Assembly: GCA_013215295.1 (NCBI GenBank)
Contig: JABSOZ010000021.1
Location: 20,031 to 84,030 of the forward strand
Length of the DNA stretch: 64,000 nucleotides
Direction: 5' to 3'
From: Colwellia sp.
GTDB taxonomy: Bacteria > Pseudomonadota > Gammaproteobacteria > Enterobacterales > Alteromonadaceae
Below the pieces are notes generated by a model. The model did not search any database. It saw nothing but the letters and a program-made list of their open reading frames with translations, and had not been told where the DNA came from. Positions 28,810-37,080 of this stretch are shown here, one piece after another. Each line of letters opens with the position of its first letter. Positions within the stretch are counted from its first letter, which is position 1. A program made the translations under genes and the position numbers.

Positions 28810-30255
28810 ATGAAAATTTACAATTTAATGCTATACACATTTTTATGTATAAATAGTTCTGTCGCTTTAAGCCAAGAAAACCACCAGAAAAATGCCGATG
28901 TATCCAAACTCATTAATGTCTGGCTAGAAGCGCAAAAAGACTATGAAGACATTCCCTTTATTTCGGGTGTAATCGTAAAGGACCAGAAGGTTTTGTGGAG
29001 CGGCGCTTTTGGCACTGCTAACCTCGAAAGTCCTGTAACAAGCAATGAGAACACGATTAACAGTATATGCTCTACTTCAAAAGTATTTACGGCTACGGCT
29101 ATTATGAAATTAGTAGACGAAGGGAAAATCAGTTTGCATGATAAGGTAAAAGATATTTTACCAAAATATGCCGTTAATCAGAAATTTCCAGAAGGTGGCT
29201 CAGTAACGGTTCGCTCGTTACTTGCTCATTCATCGGGGTTACCACGCGATACTCATCATGCGTATTGGAGTGGACCCGATCATTATTTCCCAACGGAAGA
29301 CGAAATGTTTGACAGTTTATCAACTCAAGCAACAGAACATTCCGTAGGTTCTGAGATTTCTTACAGTAATATTGGCTACGCTTTACTCGGATTAATTATT
29401 GAGGAAGTCACCGATATTTCTTACAAAAACTACGTTGAGACCCATATTTTTAAACCGCTTAATATGTCTAATTCATTTGTAGAAATGCAATCATCTCTTT
29501 ATGGAAATAGACATGCAATAGGTTATACCGCCACCAATCGAAACGGAAAACGTAAGGTAGCAAACTTTTATCAGACCAAGGCGATGCAACCTGCCGCCGG
29601 CATATCAACAACAGTTATTGATTTGGCAAAATTTGCTATGTGGCAGTTTCGATTAGCTGGCGGTTCAAAAACCGAAATAATGAAGCCATCAACCCTTAAA
29701 AGTATGTATAAAACTCAAGCGACGACCAAAAGAAACGAACACGATCGCGGTTTTGGCTACGAAATATCTACCGACAAAAATGGTAGTAAGTGGGCAATGC
29801 ATGGAGGCGTTTGTCCAGGCTACGTTAGCTATCTTAAAATGGATGTAACGAATAAAATGGCTTACGCCATTCTTGCCAATGCGAACCGTGTAAATACACC
29901 TAAGTATGTTAAAGGCCTCATTGACATTCTTCATCGCGCAGAGTCAATCGAACAAGGAATAAAACAAGATCTGAGTCTGTCTCAATATACCGGATTTTAT
30001 AACTTGAATCCTTGGAATAGTGAGTATTATGTCGGTAGCTGGGGAAGTGGCTTGATTTTGTTGTACTTACCTGCACAATCGCTTAAGTATGCCATGTATC
30101 ACTATCAACATGTAGAAGGCGATATTTTCCAGTTAGTGGAAGATGGGAAGGCTATTGATCAGGAATTTATAACGTTCATCCGCGATAAAAAAGGCAAGGT
30201 TGTCAAAATTAAAAATGGCGGGAATTATCATTATCGAGCTCACCAACCAAAATAA
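28810..30255 (+). CDS. Secreted serine hydrolase, class C beta-lactamase fold (paralog 2)
   Basis: The 481-residue protein is homologous along its whole length to the one at 20301, about two thirds identical by eye. It keeps the same motif positions: Ser88-x-x-Lys91 (STSK), SYSN and MHGG. The signal peptide is KIYNLMLYTFLCINSSVALS. The start is the ATG at 28810, which opens the signal peptide; the frame extends to a GTG at 28771 with no support. The C-terminal beta-rich domain is kept. Unlike paralog 1 it lacks the CAACC/CGTAT cassette, so regulation has diverged. Confidence 0.84.
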   Translation: MKIYNLMLYTFLCINSSVALSQENHQKNADVSKLINVWLEAQKDYEDIPFISGVIVKDQKVLWSGAFGTANLESPVTSNENTINSICSTSKVFTATAIMKLVDEGKISLHDKVKDILPKYAVNQKFPEGGSVTVRSLLAHSSGLPRDTHHAYWSGPDHYFPTEDEMFDSLSTQATEHSVGSEISYSNIGYALLGLIIEEVTDISYKNYVETHIFKPLNMSNSFVEMQSSLYGNRHAIGYTATNRNGKRKVANFYQTKAMQPAAGISTTVIDLAKFAMWQFRLAGGSKTEIMKPSTLKSMYKTQATTKRNEHDRGFGYEISTDKNGSKWAMHGGVCPGYVSYLKMDVTNKMAYAILANANRVNTPKYVKGLIDILHRAESIEQGIKQDLSLSQYTGFYNLNPWNSEYYVGSWGSGLILLYLPAQSLKYAMYHYQHVEGDIFQLVEDGKAIDQEFITFIRDKKGKVVKIKNGGNYHYRAHQPK

Positions 30256-30609
30256 CATCGACGTTAAAATAGAATTTAAAGAGAGCTAAACCACAGTTAA
30301 ACGAGAGTTAAACCGAGATAACAATGCTCACACCAACCTGTGAGTATTGTTCTTTATCGGCGAATTACCTTATGGGTATGAAATGACCGTTTTCATCGAT
30401 GACAAAACCGTCAAACTAAAATTTCAAGCACCTCAGTTACTGTATAGAAATAATTTAATTATTAATAATCATCTATTCATCGTTAACACTATACTTTTGC
30501 TAAAAGTTTTTCGTTACATAAAGCTAATATTTTATCAATTCAACGCTATTGAATGGTTGAGGAATATCACCTATTCTTCATAGACTTTTCCCCGCCAGTG
30601 AGCACTTAA
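30256..30609. other. Intergenic stretch with one terminator
   Basis: A hairpin pairs 30321-30332 with 30339-30350 (12 bp with one G-T pair, loop CCAACC) and is followed by TCTTTAT, serving as terminator for the paralog 2 gene. A 78-codon frame at 30347 has no ribosome site, begins inside this terminator and is judged spurious. Nothing else is seen. Confidence 0.6.
30321..30350 (+). terminator. Terminator after serine hydrolase paralog 2
   Basis: The stem ACAATGCTCACA with TGTGAGTATTGT is followed by TCTTTAT, 66 bases after the stop. The U tract is weak. Confidence 0.6.
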
Positions 30610-31770
30610 TTGAAATTCAACAATATATTATTCTTGATCGCATTAGCCATATGCCCTTCTGCTTTTTCAAACGATTTTTCTGATGATATAACCAAAGAAA
30701 TTGTCTCGATTGAGTCTGGATCACATGATACTGCGCGATTTTCAAAAAATACTGCCTGGAATATCAATGAACGTATGGAACACTATGGTGTACCGGGTGT
30801 GAGTATAGCGGTAATTAAAGATTATAAAATTCATTGGCTTAAACATTATGGTGTCACTGATAAAGCAACAGGTAAAGCAGTCGACGGAAAAACATTATTT
30901 CAAGCAGGGTCCATCAGTAAACCTGTCGCAGCGTATGCAGCGCTTAAATTCGTAGAATTAAACAAACTTTCACTTGATGAGCCTGTGAATAATAAATTGG
31001 TTGGTTGGAAAATTCCTGAAAATGAATTCACAGAAAAACAACCAGTAGCTTTGAAGCATCTACTAAATCACAGCGCAGGATTAACAGTACATGGCTTTGC
31101 TGGTTATTCAACAGGAATGCCTGTTCCAACAGTTATACAAGTGCTGAGAGGAGAAAACCCAGCTAATTCAGCTGAGGTTCGGGTTAATATGCAACCAGAA
31201 ACTAAATTCCGCTATTCAGGTGGTGGTTATACGGTTATGCAAAAACTAATTTCAGACGTGGCTGGAACAGATTATCCACAAATCATGCAAGCTGTAGTGC
31301 TAGGCCCGATAGGAATGACACAAAGCACTTACGAACAACCCTTGCCAGCTGAAAAACTAAAATATGCAGCGGCAGGATATCTGCCAAACAAATCTGCTGT
31401 TGTCGGTAAAAGGCATACCTATCCCGAAATGGCTGCAGCAGGATTATGGACAACGGCTGAAGATTTGGCGAAGTTTGTCATTGATGTTCAATTAGCCATT
31501 AAAGATGATAAAAGTATGGTTTTAAGCCAATCGATGGCAAACAAAATGTTAACGCCATTTGTAAGTAAAAAGGTAGGATTAGGTTTTTTTATTAAAAAGC
31601 AAGGCAGCTACTTTGGTCACGGTGGTTGGGATGAAGGCTTTAGTGCCGATTTAATCGCTCATAAAACCCGCGGTTATGGCGTGGTTATCATGACCAACTC
31701 TAATCACCCTGCTTTTATCAAAGAGTTAAAAAACAGAGTGGCTAGCTACTACCAATGGCAACCAATTTAG
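30610..31770 (+). CDS. Secreted serine hydrolase of the beta-lactamase family (single domain)
   Basis: The 386-residue protein has a TTG start directly followed by a signal peptide (KFNNILFLIALAICPSAFS). No ATG lies in frame before the catalytic region. Motifs are Ser101-x-x-Lys104 (SISK), the Tyr motif YSGGGY, and HGGWDEGF. It lacks the C-terminal domain of the two paralogs upstream and is only distantly related to them. The family includes esterases, D-aminopeptidases and class C enzymes; the substrate is not known. It is the third such gene in 11 kb. Confidence 0.82.
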   Translation: MKFNNILFLIALAICPSAFSNDFSDDITKEIVSIESGSHDTARFSKNTAWNINERMEHYGVPGVSIAVIKDYKIHWLKHYGVTDKATGKAVDGKTLFQAGSISKPVAAYAALKFVELNKLSLDEPVNNKLVGWKIPENEFTEKQPVALKHLLNHSAGLTVHGFAGYSTGMPVPTVIQVLRGENPANSAEVRVNMQPETKFRYSGGGYTVMQKLISDVAGTDYPQIMQAVVLGPIGMTQSTYEQPLPAEKLKYAAAGYLPNKSAVVGKRHTYPEMAAAGLWTTAEDLAKFVIDVQLAIKDDKSMVLSQSMANKMLTPFVSKKVGLGFFIKKQGSYFGHGGWDEGFSADLIAHKTRGYGVVIMTNSNHPAFIKELKNRVASYYQWQPI

Positions 31771-31784
31771 AGCGAACCTTAGTG

Positions 31785-31916
31785 TATTTACCGAGTAAGT
31801 GAAGTTAAAACACTGAGTATAGTAAGCGGTAGGTACCGCCCGATTAAGCGTATGATAATGAATTGCAAATATGTAACGAAGCTGAGCAGTAGCAACGGCT
31901 ATCAGCTCGGTAAATA
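31785..31916. repeat. 132-bp segment bounded by perfect 11-bp inverted repeats
   Basis: TATTTACCGAG (31785-31795) and its exact complement CTCGGTAAATA (31906-31916) bound a stretch with an inner GCGGTAGGTACCGCC palindrome. It fills the gap between two convergent genes. It could be a small mobile remnant or a bidirectional termination structure with a long loop. Confidence 0.4.
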
Positions 31917-31921
31917 TTTAT

Positions 31922-32578
31922 TTAGCTATTCTTATCTTTTATCCATCGTTTTACCGGAATGATCCATTCAGGAATCGGTCGATAAAAAGCACCGTGTTCT
32001 TTGCCGGTAGAAATAGAAATTTCTTCAAACGATTGAAGGTTATTACTTCTATTTTTAAGCTTGTTACATGTCCCGTTACCATCAGTTGTCTCAAAGATAG
32101 AAAACAATTTCCCATTAGCTTTAATATGGGCATATTTACTTGAAACTATACGTCCACACGCAGCAAGAAGAATGGTATTTACAGGCGTTTCTTCCAAGTT
32201 ATGTGATGTGATTGCAGTAATAAAAGCGCCTCTAGAGAACCCCATAATTGTTATATGGTTAGCATCAACGCCATTTTCTAATAACTTTTTAACATTAGCA
32301 GCTAACATTTTGGCATGTTTAAAGGGGTCTGTTCCTTTAGGTCGATGATAAGCAATTAAGTTATATTCATTATCCGACAATGCCTGCTTGATCGCAGGAA
32401 ACTCATAAATTCCCCACCTTGCATTTTTCGGGGTAGGGTTAGTGCCTTCTACGATAAAACCATGTGAATAAAAGACATATTTTTCATTTCCATTAATATT
32501 TTCTGGAAGTTTATCGTAAACCTCGCCAGCAAAAGATAATGATGTAAATAGTAGACTTAAAAATACTGTAAATTTGAT
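31922..32578 (-). CDS. Secreted alpha/beta hydrolase with a non-canonical ATC start
   Basis: A 218-residue product is read if translation begins at ATC (32578). That codon opens a clean signal peptide (KFTVFLSLLFTSLSFA) and stands seven bases after an AAGGAG ribosome site. The frame has no ATG, GTG or TTG upstream before a stop, and none downstream until TTG at 32380, which would delete the signal peptide and the KYVFYSHGF strand. The nucleophile elbow is GFSRG, and the late GKEHGAFY supplies a His. Either ATC is a real rare start or a former ATG has mutated. Function beyond hydrolase is unknown. Confidence 0.6.
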   Translation of the reverse strand: MKFTVFLSLLFTSLSFAGEVYDKLPENINGNEKYVFYSHGFIVEGTNPTPKNARWGIYEFPAIKQALSDNEYNLIAYHRPKGTDPFKHAKMLAANVKKLLENGVDANHITIMGFSRGAFITAITSHNLEETPVNTILLAACGRIVSSKYAHIKANGKLFSIFETTDGNGTCNKLKNRSNNLQSFEEISISTGKEHGAFYRPIPEWIIPVKRWIKDKNS

Positions 32579-32777
32579 ACGAACTCTCCTTAGTAGTTAA
32601 TGCCCTAATAAGGGACGATAATAGTTTGTTAAATTGTAAAAAGCAGCAGAAACCCGCCAACAGAGCAACGTTTTGCTTGATTGGTACCTTATGTTATAAA
32701 GCTAAATCGGTACTTAGTACGATAATTTCTTTAACAAAAACGATGATACCTTTAGCTTGCCTAACGCTTTATTAATT

Positions 32778-32813
32778 GGTGTTATCAAATAACGATAGTT
32801 ATTTGATAACACC
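32778..32813. repeat. Perfect 16-bp inverted repeat with 4-base loop
   Basis: GGTGTTATCAAATAAC (32778-32793), loop GATA, then the exact complement. It lies 25 bases past the stop of the XRE regulator gene (minus strand). Neither strand has a T run after it, so it is not a standard terminator; it may be an RNA-stabilising hairpin or a protein-binding site. Confidence 0.6.
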
Positions 32814-32838
32814 GACTTCAAGTATTGCTTACCTGTTG

Positions 32839-33303
32839 TTATAGTGTATTTTTTCTTTGAATAAATTCCAAAAACACATTAAAACCTAAAAACAAGAAAC
32901 CAATGATAAAGCTAATACCGCCAAAATCTAGATATCGAAAATCACTATGGATTTTGTATTGGTTATTAAAATCAGCCCCCTTTAAAGTGGGTATAAGTAT
33001 ATCAACGATCCAAGAACCAAAAAAAACACTCGATACTAAAAATGCAAACAACCAAGCATATTTACAAATAAAGTTGAAAGTAACATGCTGAATACCTTTG
33101 GTACTTTGTAAATAGTCGGGGGCAACTTCAAAAACAGAAGCAAGTGCTTTTACCGTTTCTAAAGATGCATTACCCGTTTTTTCAACTCGCTGAATCGTTC
33201 TTATGCTTAATGCACTCGCCGTTGCTAACTCGTCTTGACTCCAACATTTTTGAGTTCTTAAACTCTGAATTTTTTTATTATTTAATTCCACGTATTCACT
33301 CAT
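32839..33303 (-). CDS. XRE-family helix-turn-helix regulator with C-terminal membrane segments
   Basis: This 154-residue protein has an N-terminal HTH_XRE domain (IQSLRTQKCWSQDELATASA, then LSIRTIQRVEKTGNASLETV). Two or three hydrophobic segments follow (FNFICKYAWLFAFLVSSVFF and FGGISFIIGFLFLGFNVFLE), so the regulator is probably tethered to the inner membrane. AAAGGTATGGC lies before the ATG. It stands between a hydrolase and a beta-lactamase gene on the same strand. The 250 bases between it and the hydrolase hold only the 16-bp palindrome. Target genes are unknown. Confidence 0.8.
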   Translation of the reverse strand: MSEYVELNNKKIQSLRTQKCWSQDELATASALSIRTIQRVEKTGNASLETVKALASVFEVAPDYLQSTKGIQHVTFNFICKYAWLFAFLVSSVFFGSWIVDILIPTLKGADFNNQYKIHSDFRYLDFGGISFIIGFLFLGFNVFLEFIQRKNTL

Positions 33304-33456
33304 TTTTTGCCATACCTTTAGTTTTAAAAAGTAAAGCTACCTTAACCACAATTCTACAAATCAATACCGACAAATGTAAGACACTATCCCGACAACACTC
33401 TGCCAGTTTCATGACAGTACTATGTCAGTCAAACAATTCAAGCTAAATAACTGGGT

Positions 33457-34341
33457 TCATTGGTCATAAACGGTGAAGATTTCTTTTCCTATAGCAGCAA
33501 TTGCTTTATTACGCTGGGCAAATGATGCATCTGTTTGAGTTAAATAAATGCTGATAATTAACGGTGTGCGTTTATCAGACCAAACAACGGCCGTAATCGC
33601 TCGAGAGCCAAATCCACCAGAACCCGAACGGTCGGCAATAAACCAATCACCAGGAAGTACCGAACGCAATAAACTACCCGTGACTTTATTATCCATCATC
33701 CATTGTTTCAATTGATCCTTTGAAGCTTGAGACAATACATCACCGAATAATAATGTATGTAAACTTGTCACCATAGCATTAGGCGTTGTGGTATCTCTTT
33801 TATCACCATCAAGTGCTTCATTTAAATCAGGTTCAATTCTATCTAAACGGGTGACGTCATCGCCAATAGAGCGCATAAACTCTGTTAAAGCTTTTGGCCC
33901 TTTGATCTCAGCAAGTACGATATTCGCCGCGGTATTATCACTCATTATCATGGTTGCTGAGCAAGCTTGTTTTAATGTCATTTTTTCCCCAACCAGTTTT
34001 TCAGTTATCGGCGACCAAGTAATAAGCGATTTTTCAGTTATCATTGTTGAAATGTCAAAAAATAGAATCCCTTTTTCCACATCAGAAAGTAACTTTCCAC
34101 AAGCTAAGGCTTTAAATGTACTCATTAATGGAAATCTTACATTCCCGTTATAATTCCATAAGTCATTGGCTGCCACATCATAAACAGCAACTCCAATACG
34201 AACACCAAGCTGCTGCTCTTGCTGTTTTATTGTTTTTAATATCGTATTAGCTTGCACACTAAAAACTAAAGCAATATTTATGATTAACGCTAACGGCAAA
34301 TAATTGGTTTTATACAAATAGGTTTTAAAGTTAAATTTCAT
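33457..34341 (-). CDS. Class A beta-lactamase, RSG (CARB/PSE-like) type
   Basis: The 294-residue protein has a signal peptide cut near SVQA-N (residue 31) and every class A motif. These are Ser74-Thr-Phe-Lys77 (Ambler 70-73), Ser134-Asp-Asn136 (130-132), Glu170-Pro-Asp-Leu-Asn (166-170) and Arg238-Ser-Gly (234-236) followed by GSGGFGSR. Arg instead of Lys at 234 marks the carbenicillinase group (PSE/CARB/RTG). Cys81 and Cys127 match Ambler 77 and 123, the usual disulfide pair. The protein should be a periplasmic penicillin hydrolase. No mobile element or cassette site is adjacent, so it looks like a resident chromosomal gene. Confidence 0.92.
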   Translation of the reverse strand: MKFNFKTYLYKTNYLPLALIINIALVFSVQANTILKTIKQQEQQLGVRIGVAVYDVAANDLWNYNGNVRFPLMSTFKALACGKLLSDVEKGILFFDISTMITEKSLITWSPITEKLVGEKMTLKQACSATMIMSDNTAANIVLAEIKGPKALTEFMRSIGDDVTRLDRIEPDLNEALDGDKRDTTTPNAMVTSLHTLLFGDVLSQASKDQLKQWMMDNKVTGSLLRSVLPGDWFIADRSGSGGFGSRAITAVVWSDKRTPLIISIYLTQTDASFAQRNKAIAAIGKEIFTVYDQ

Positions 34342-34606
34342 AAAAAATATCCTGATCCTGTTTTCTTGGACGGCTTAACAACTTCAACGTAAATATTTAA
34401 AGTTAAATAAATGAGCCATAACATACATTGATATATAAACTGTGTTTGGATGAGGTCAGTATATTCGTAATTCTTGTAGGAGCAATGTTCGAATTATGAT
34501 GAAATGTGGCAAAATCATGGCAAGCTATTATGTAAACATTCAATAGCCTGACAAAAAATGATTTCCTTAGAAAATACCTGCAAAATAATTCGAGACTATT
34601 GTCTTG

Positions 34607-35218
34607 TTAGGTAAACTCAAGCCCTAACTCTATAATCACAGGTATTACCGACACAACTAATAGCCCTGCCATTGAATAATTAAACATTCGGCGATGTTGC
34701 TTTGATTTGAGTACCTTCTTTAAAGTTGAACCAAAGAAGAGCCAAAGACCAACGCAAGGAAATGAAACAATCAGAAATGTTAATGCTATTGTAAAGTTTT
34801 GAGTATAGAAATCAGCCCCTACTGTTGTAAACGCAGCGATGGCACCCGTTGCTACCACCCAAGCTTTGCCATTTAGCCATTGAAATAATGCGCCATTAAT
34901 AAAGGTCATTGGTTTGATCTGAGTGTTTGATGTAGAGATTTCGCTCGCCGTTGCAATTAACAAGGCTAAATATAATAAATACAGTGTTCCACAGAATTTT
35001 ATAAGTATATGTAAAACAGGAAACTGCTCAAATATTTGTCCGAAACCAATGCCAACAAGTAATAACATTAGAGCAAAGCCAACACAGATCCCCATAAATA
35101 CAGGAACACTTTTTCGAATACCAAAATTAGCCCCTGAAGCCATAACTGTTATATTATTGGGCCCAGGAGTAACTGATGATGATACGGCAAACAATACGAT
35201 TGCAGTTATATAGTCCAT
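34607..35218 (-). CDS. LysE/RhtB-family amino-acid exporter
   Basis: The 203-residue membrane protein has about six hydrophobic segments and the LysE N-terminal signature SSSVTPGPNNITVMASGANFG. Family members export lysine, homoserine, threonine or related compounds. The gene is monocistronic. The 264 bases between it and the beta-lactamase hold nothing I can identify. The substrate cannot be told from sequence. Confidence 0.88.
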   Translation of the reverse strand: MDYITAIVLFAVSSSVTPGPNNITVMASGANFGIRKSVPVFMGICVGFALMLLLVGIGFGQIFEQFPVLHILIKFCGTLYLLYLALLIATASEISTSNTQIKPMTFINGALFQWLNGKAWVVATGAIAAFTTVGADFYTQNFTIALTFLIVSFPCVGLWLFFGSTLKKVLKSKQHRRMFNYSMAGLLVVSVIPVIIELGLEFT

Positions 35219-35528
35219 ATTATCTCGAAATTTCCTTATGCATGATGACTAAGTCACTCGCATCATAGTAGATGTATCACCAGTTGAACTATACCAGAAA
35301 AAATATTGACTAAACTTATAATCAACACTATTTTCATCTTACTTTTACTTACAAATTTTTGATTAACAAACTTATATTACAACTTGCCAGCACCATAAAG
35401 AAAAATGATGCTCCACAAATTAATAACGTTAGAAAAAACTAAAATCCATCAAAACAATTATCCTTGTGACATGTTGCATACTGAGCGCGTATAACACTTA
35501 ATTTTCATTGGTTTTGATCTTGAATGAA
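35219..35528. other. Intergenic stretch with no gene seen
   Basis: AT-rich sequence between the LysE-type gene and the frameshifted tail of the next serine hydrolase. I see no frame with a start, and no hairpin of note. Confidence 0.5.
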
Positions 35529-35648
35529 TCAATTAACAGAAAGTGGCAGTTTGCCAAACAGTCTGTTTAAGGACTTAATTAATCTCGAGTTACCTTCTTT
35601 TTTAGCTAAGGCTAACCCTGTTGTTAAAACTTGCTTAGCTTGTAAATA
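35529..35648 (-). pseudogene. Out-of-frame C-terminal tail of the serine hydrolase at 35624-36931
   Basis: In another minus-strand frame the sequence continues as YLQAKQVLTTGLALAKKEGN and on to LNRLFGKLPLSVN and a stop at 35529. This completes the final tetratricopeptide-like helix that breaks off after GEVLIEVK in the upstream frame. Restoring one A in the A5 run (plus-strand T5 at 35649-35653) would join the two frames. Confidence 0.65.
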
Positions 35649-36931
35649 TTTTTAACCTCGATTAATACCTCCCCATAACTGTCATAGACGTTTACTGATG
35701 AGGGAAAATGCTTAATATTCAATTGAAAAATGCTTTCTGCCTGTGAATTTTCTTGCTTTTGTATTAGCCAATATCCGAGACGATTTATAGCATCCTCTGA
35801 GAGCTCAAAATGTAAAGACTTAACGATCCGCTTGGTTAAATTTTGAAAGCTAGGTTCAAAGCCTCGCTCTTTATATTCTTTTTTAAATCCCCATGAAGCG
35901 GGTATTAACGTTTTTCCGGTTTCCATAACATCTAATATTTTGGTTTTTAAAGCAAACGGGGTTTGTTTATTTCCATCACTCGACATCACTATAATGATGA
36001 GATCTTTTTCAAAATCATGAAACTTTAAACTATGATGCATAGGATTAGCGCTACCATCATGCTCCCAATAAATTAACTTACCTTCATTATTTGGATAAAA
36101 ACGACCAAAGTCAAAATGGGCTCGATCACTATTACCTGAAAGCACATCACCAGCAAGCGACTCTTTAATCAAATAAATAGGAATGAACTTCCCTTGCCAC
36201 AATGTTTTTTCGAATTTATATAGATCTAAGGGTGTTGTATAAAGTGCGATACCTTTCAGTGCATTAGGCCCTTCTCGGTAAACCATTTTGCTATTGAGCA
36301 TTTCCATGCCAACAGGCTGAACAGTGTCATGCATATTAGCTATATCAATAATCTCTTGCTTTAGATAATCTTGATAAGACATTTCTGTAATGGCCTCTAC
36401 AAGATAAACACGCATCACAAGATTCAAATTGCCATAAAGAAAGCCTTCCCCTGGTTTGAAAGCTAGTTTTTTAATGGCCATTAATTGCTGATGAACATCG
36501 CTTGATTCAATACCAACAATCCAATTAATCCTTGGAAGTCCTGATGTATGTGTCATCACATGTTGAACCGTTACTTTTTGCGCCCATTTAGGGAGTGTCG
36601 GTAAATAGCTAGCTAATTTGTCTTGATAATTAAGTTTTCCGTCATCAACCAATTTCATAATAGCTAAGGTGGTAAATTCTTTGGTAATAGAGCCTGGATT
36701 AAATAAATGTTTATCCGTTAAAGCTTCCGTTTTTTTAAGGTCTCTATACCCTACTCTTTCGTAGTAAAGTACTTCTTTACTGTTGCCAATTAAGACACTG
36801 CCATTAAATTCAGTTAAAGCATTCGCTGTAAGTATTAAGCGATCAATTTCGGCTTTTTTGTCTTTTTCGACTAAAGCTAAACATGGCGTACTTACAATCA
36901 AACATAATAAGGTGATTTTTAAAATTTTCAT
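35624..36931 (-). CDS. Secreted serine hydrolase of the beta-lactamase family, frameshifted near its C-terminus
   Basis: The 435-residue reading frame has a signal peptide (MKILKITLLCLIVSTPCLA) and Ser81-x-x-Lys84 (SITK). A Tyr motif follows in FLYGNLNLV, and HDGSANPMHH is the third motif. The last 70 residues resemble one tetratricopeptide unit (IFQLNIKHFPSSVNVYDSYG), then break into NIYKLSKF and a stop. The missing helix is present in another frame just downstream. All catalytic motifs lie before the break, so the product may still fold and work. A GGAAA site precedes the ATG. Confidence 0.78.
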   Translation of the reverse strand: MKILKITLLCLIVSTPCLALVEKDKKAEIDRLILTANALTEFNGSVLIGNSKEVLYYERVGYRDLKKTEALTDKHLFNPGSITKEFTTLAIMKLVDDGKLNYQDKLASYLPTLPKWAQKVTVQHVMTHTSGLPRINWIVGIESSDVHQQLMAIKKLAFKPGEGFLYGNLNLVMRVYLVEAITEMSYQDYLKQEIIDIANMHDTVQPVGMEMLNSKMVYREGPNALKGIALYTTPLDLYKFEKTLWQGKFIPIYLIKESLAGDVLSGNSDRAHFDFGRFYPNNEGKLIYWEHDGSANPMHHSLKFHDFEKDLIIIVMSSDGNKQTPFALKTKILDVMETGKTLIPASWGFKKEYKERGFEPSFQNLTKRIVKSLHFELSEDAINRLGYWLIQKQENSQAESIFQLNIKHFPSSVNVYDSYGEVLIEVKNIYKLSKF

Positions 36932-37080
36932 TTATTTTCCATTTCTTTGCTAACCGCAATTTCATACTGTAAACGTATGAAATTACATTAATATAATTCA
37001 TTTCAAAAAGGGCTCACGTTAAAGTACAGAGACCGTTTTCTTTTAAAGGACCTATCTTGATTCAAAAAAATACGCGGGGC

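Noticed and set aside
30347..30583. 78-codon open frame with a hydrophobic end
   Set aside because: It has no ribosome site, starts inside the terminator of the upstream gene and shows no signal peptide or family pattern.
35640..35660. Programmed frameshift in the serine hydrolase
   Set aside because: The A run is only five long and no stimulatory hairpin or upstream ribosome-like site is visible; a plain indel is simpler.
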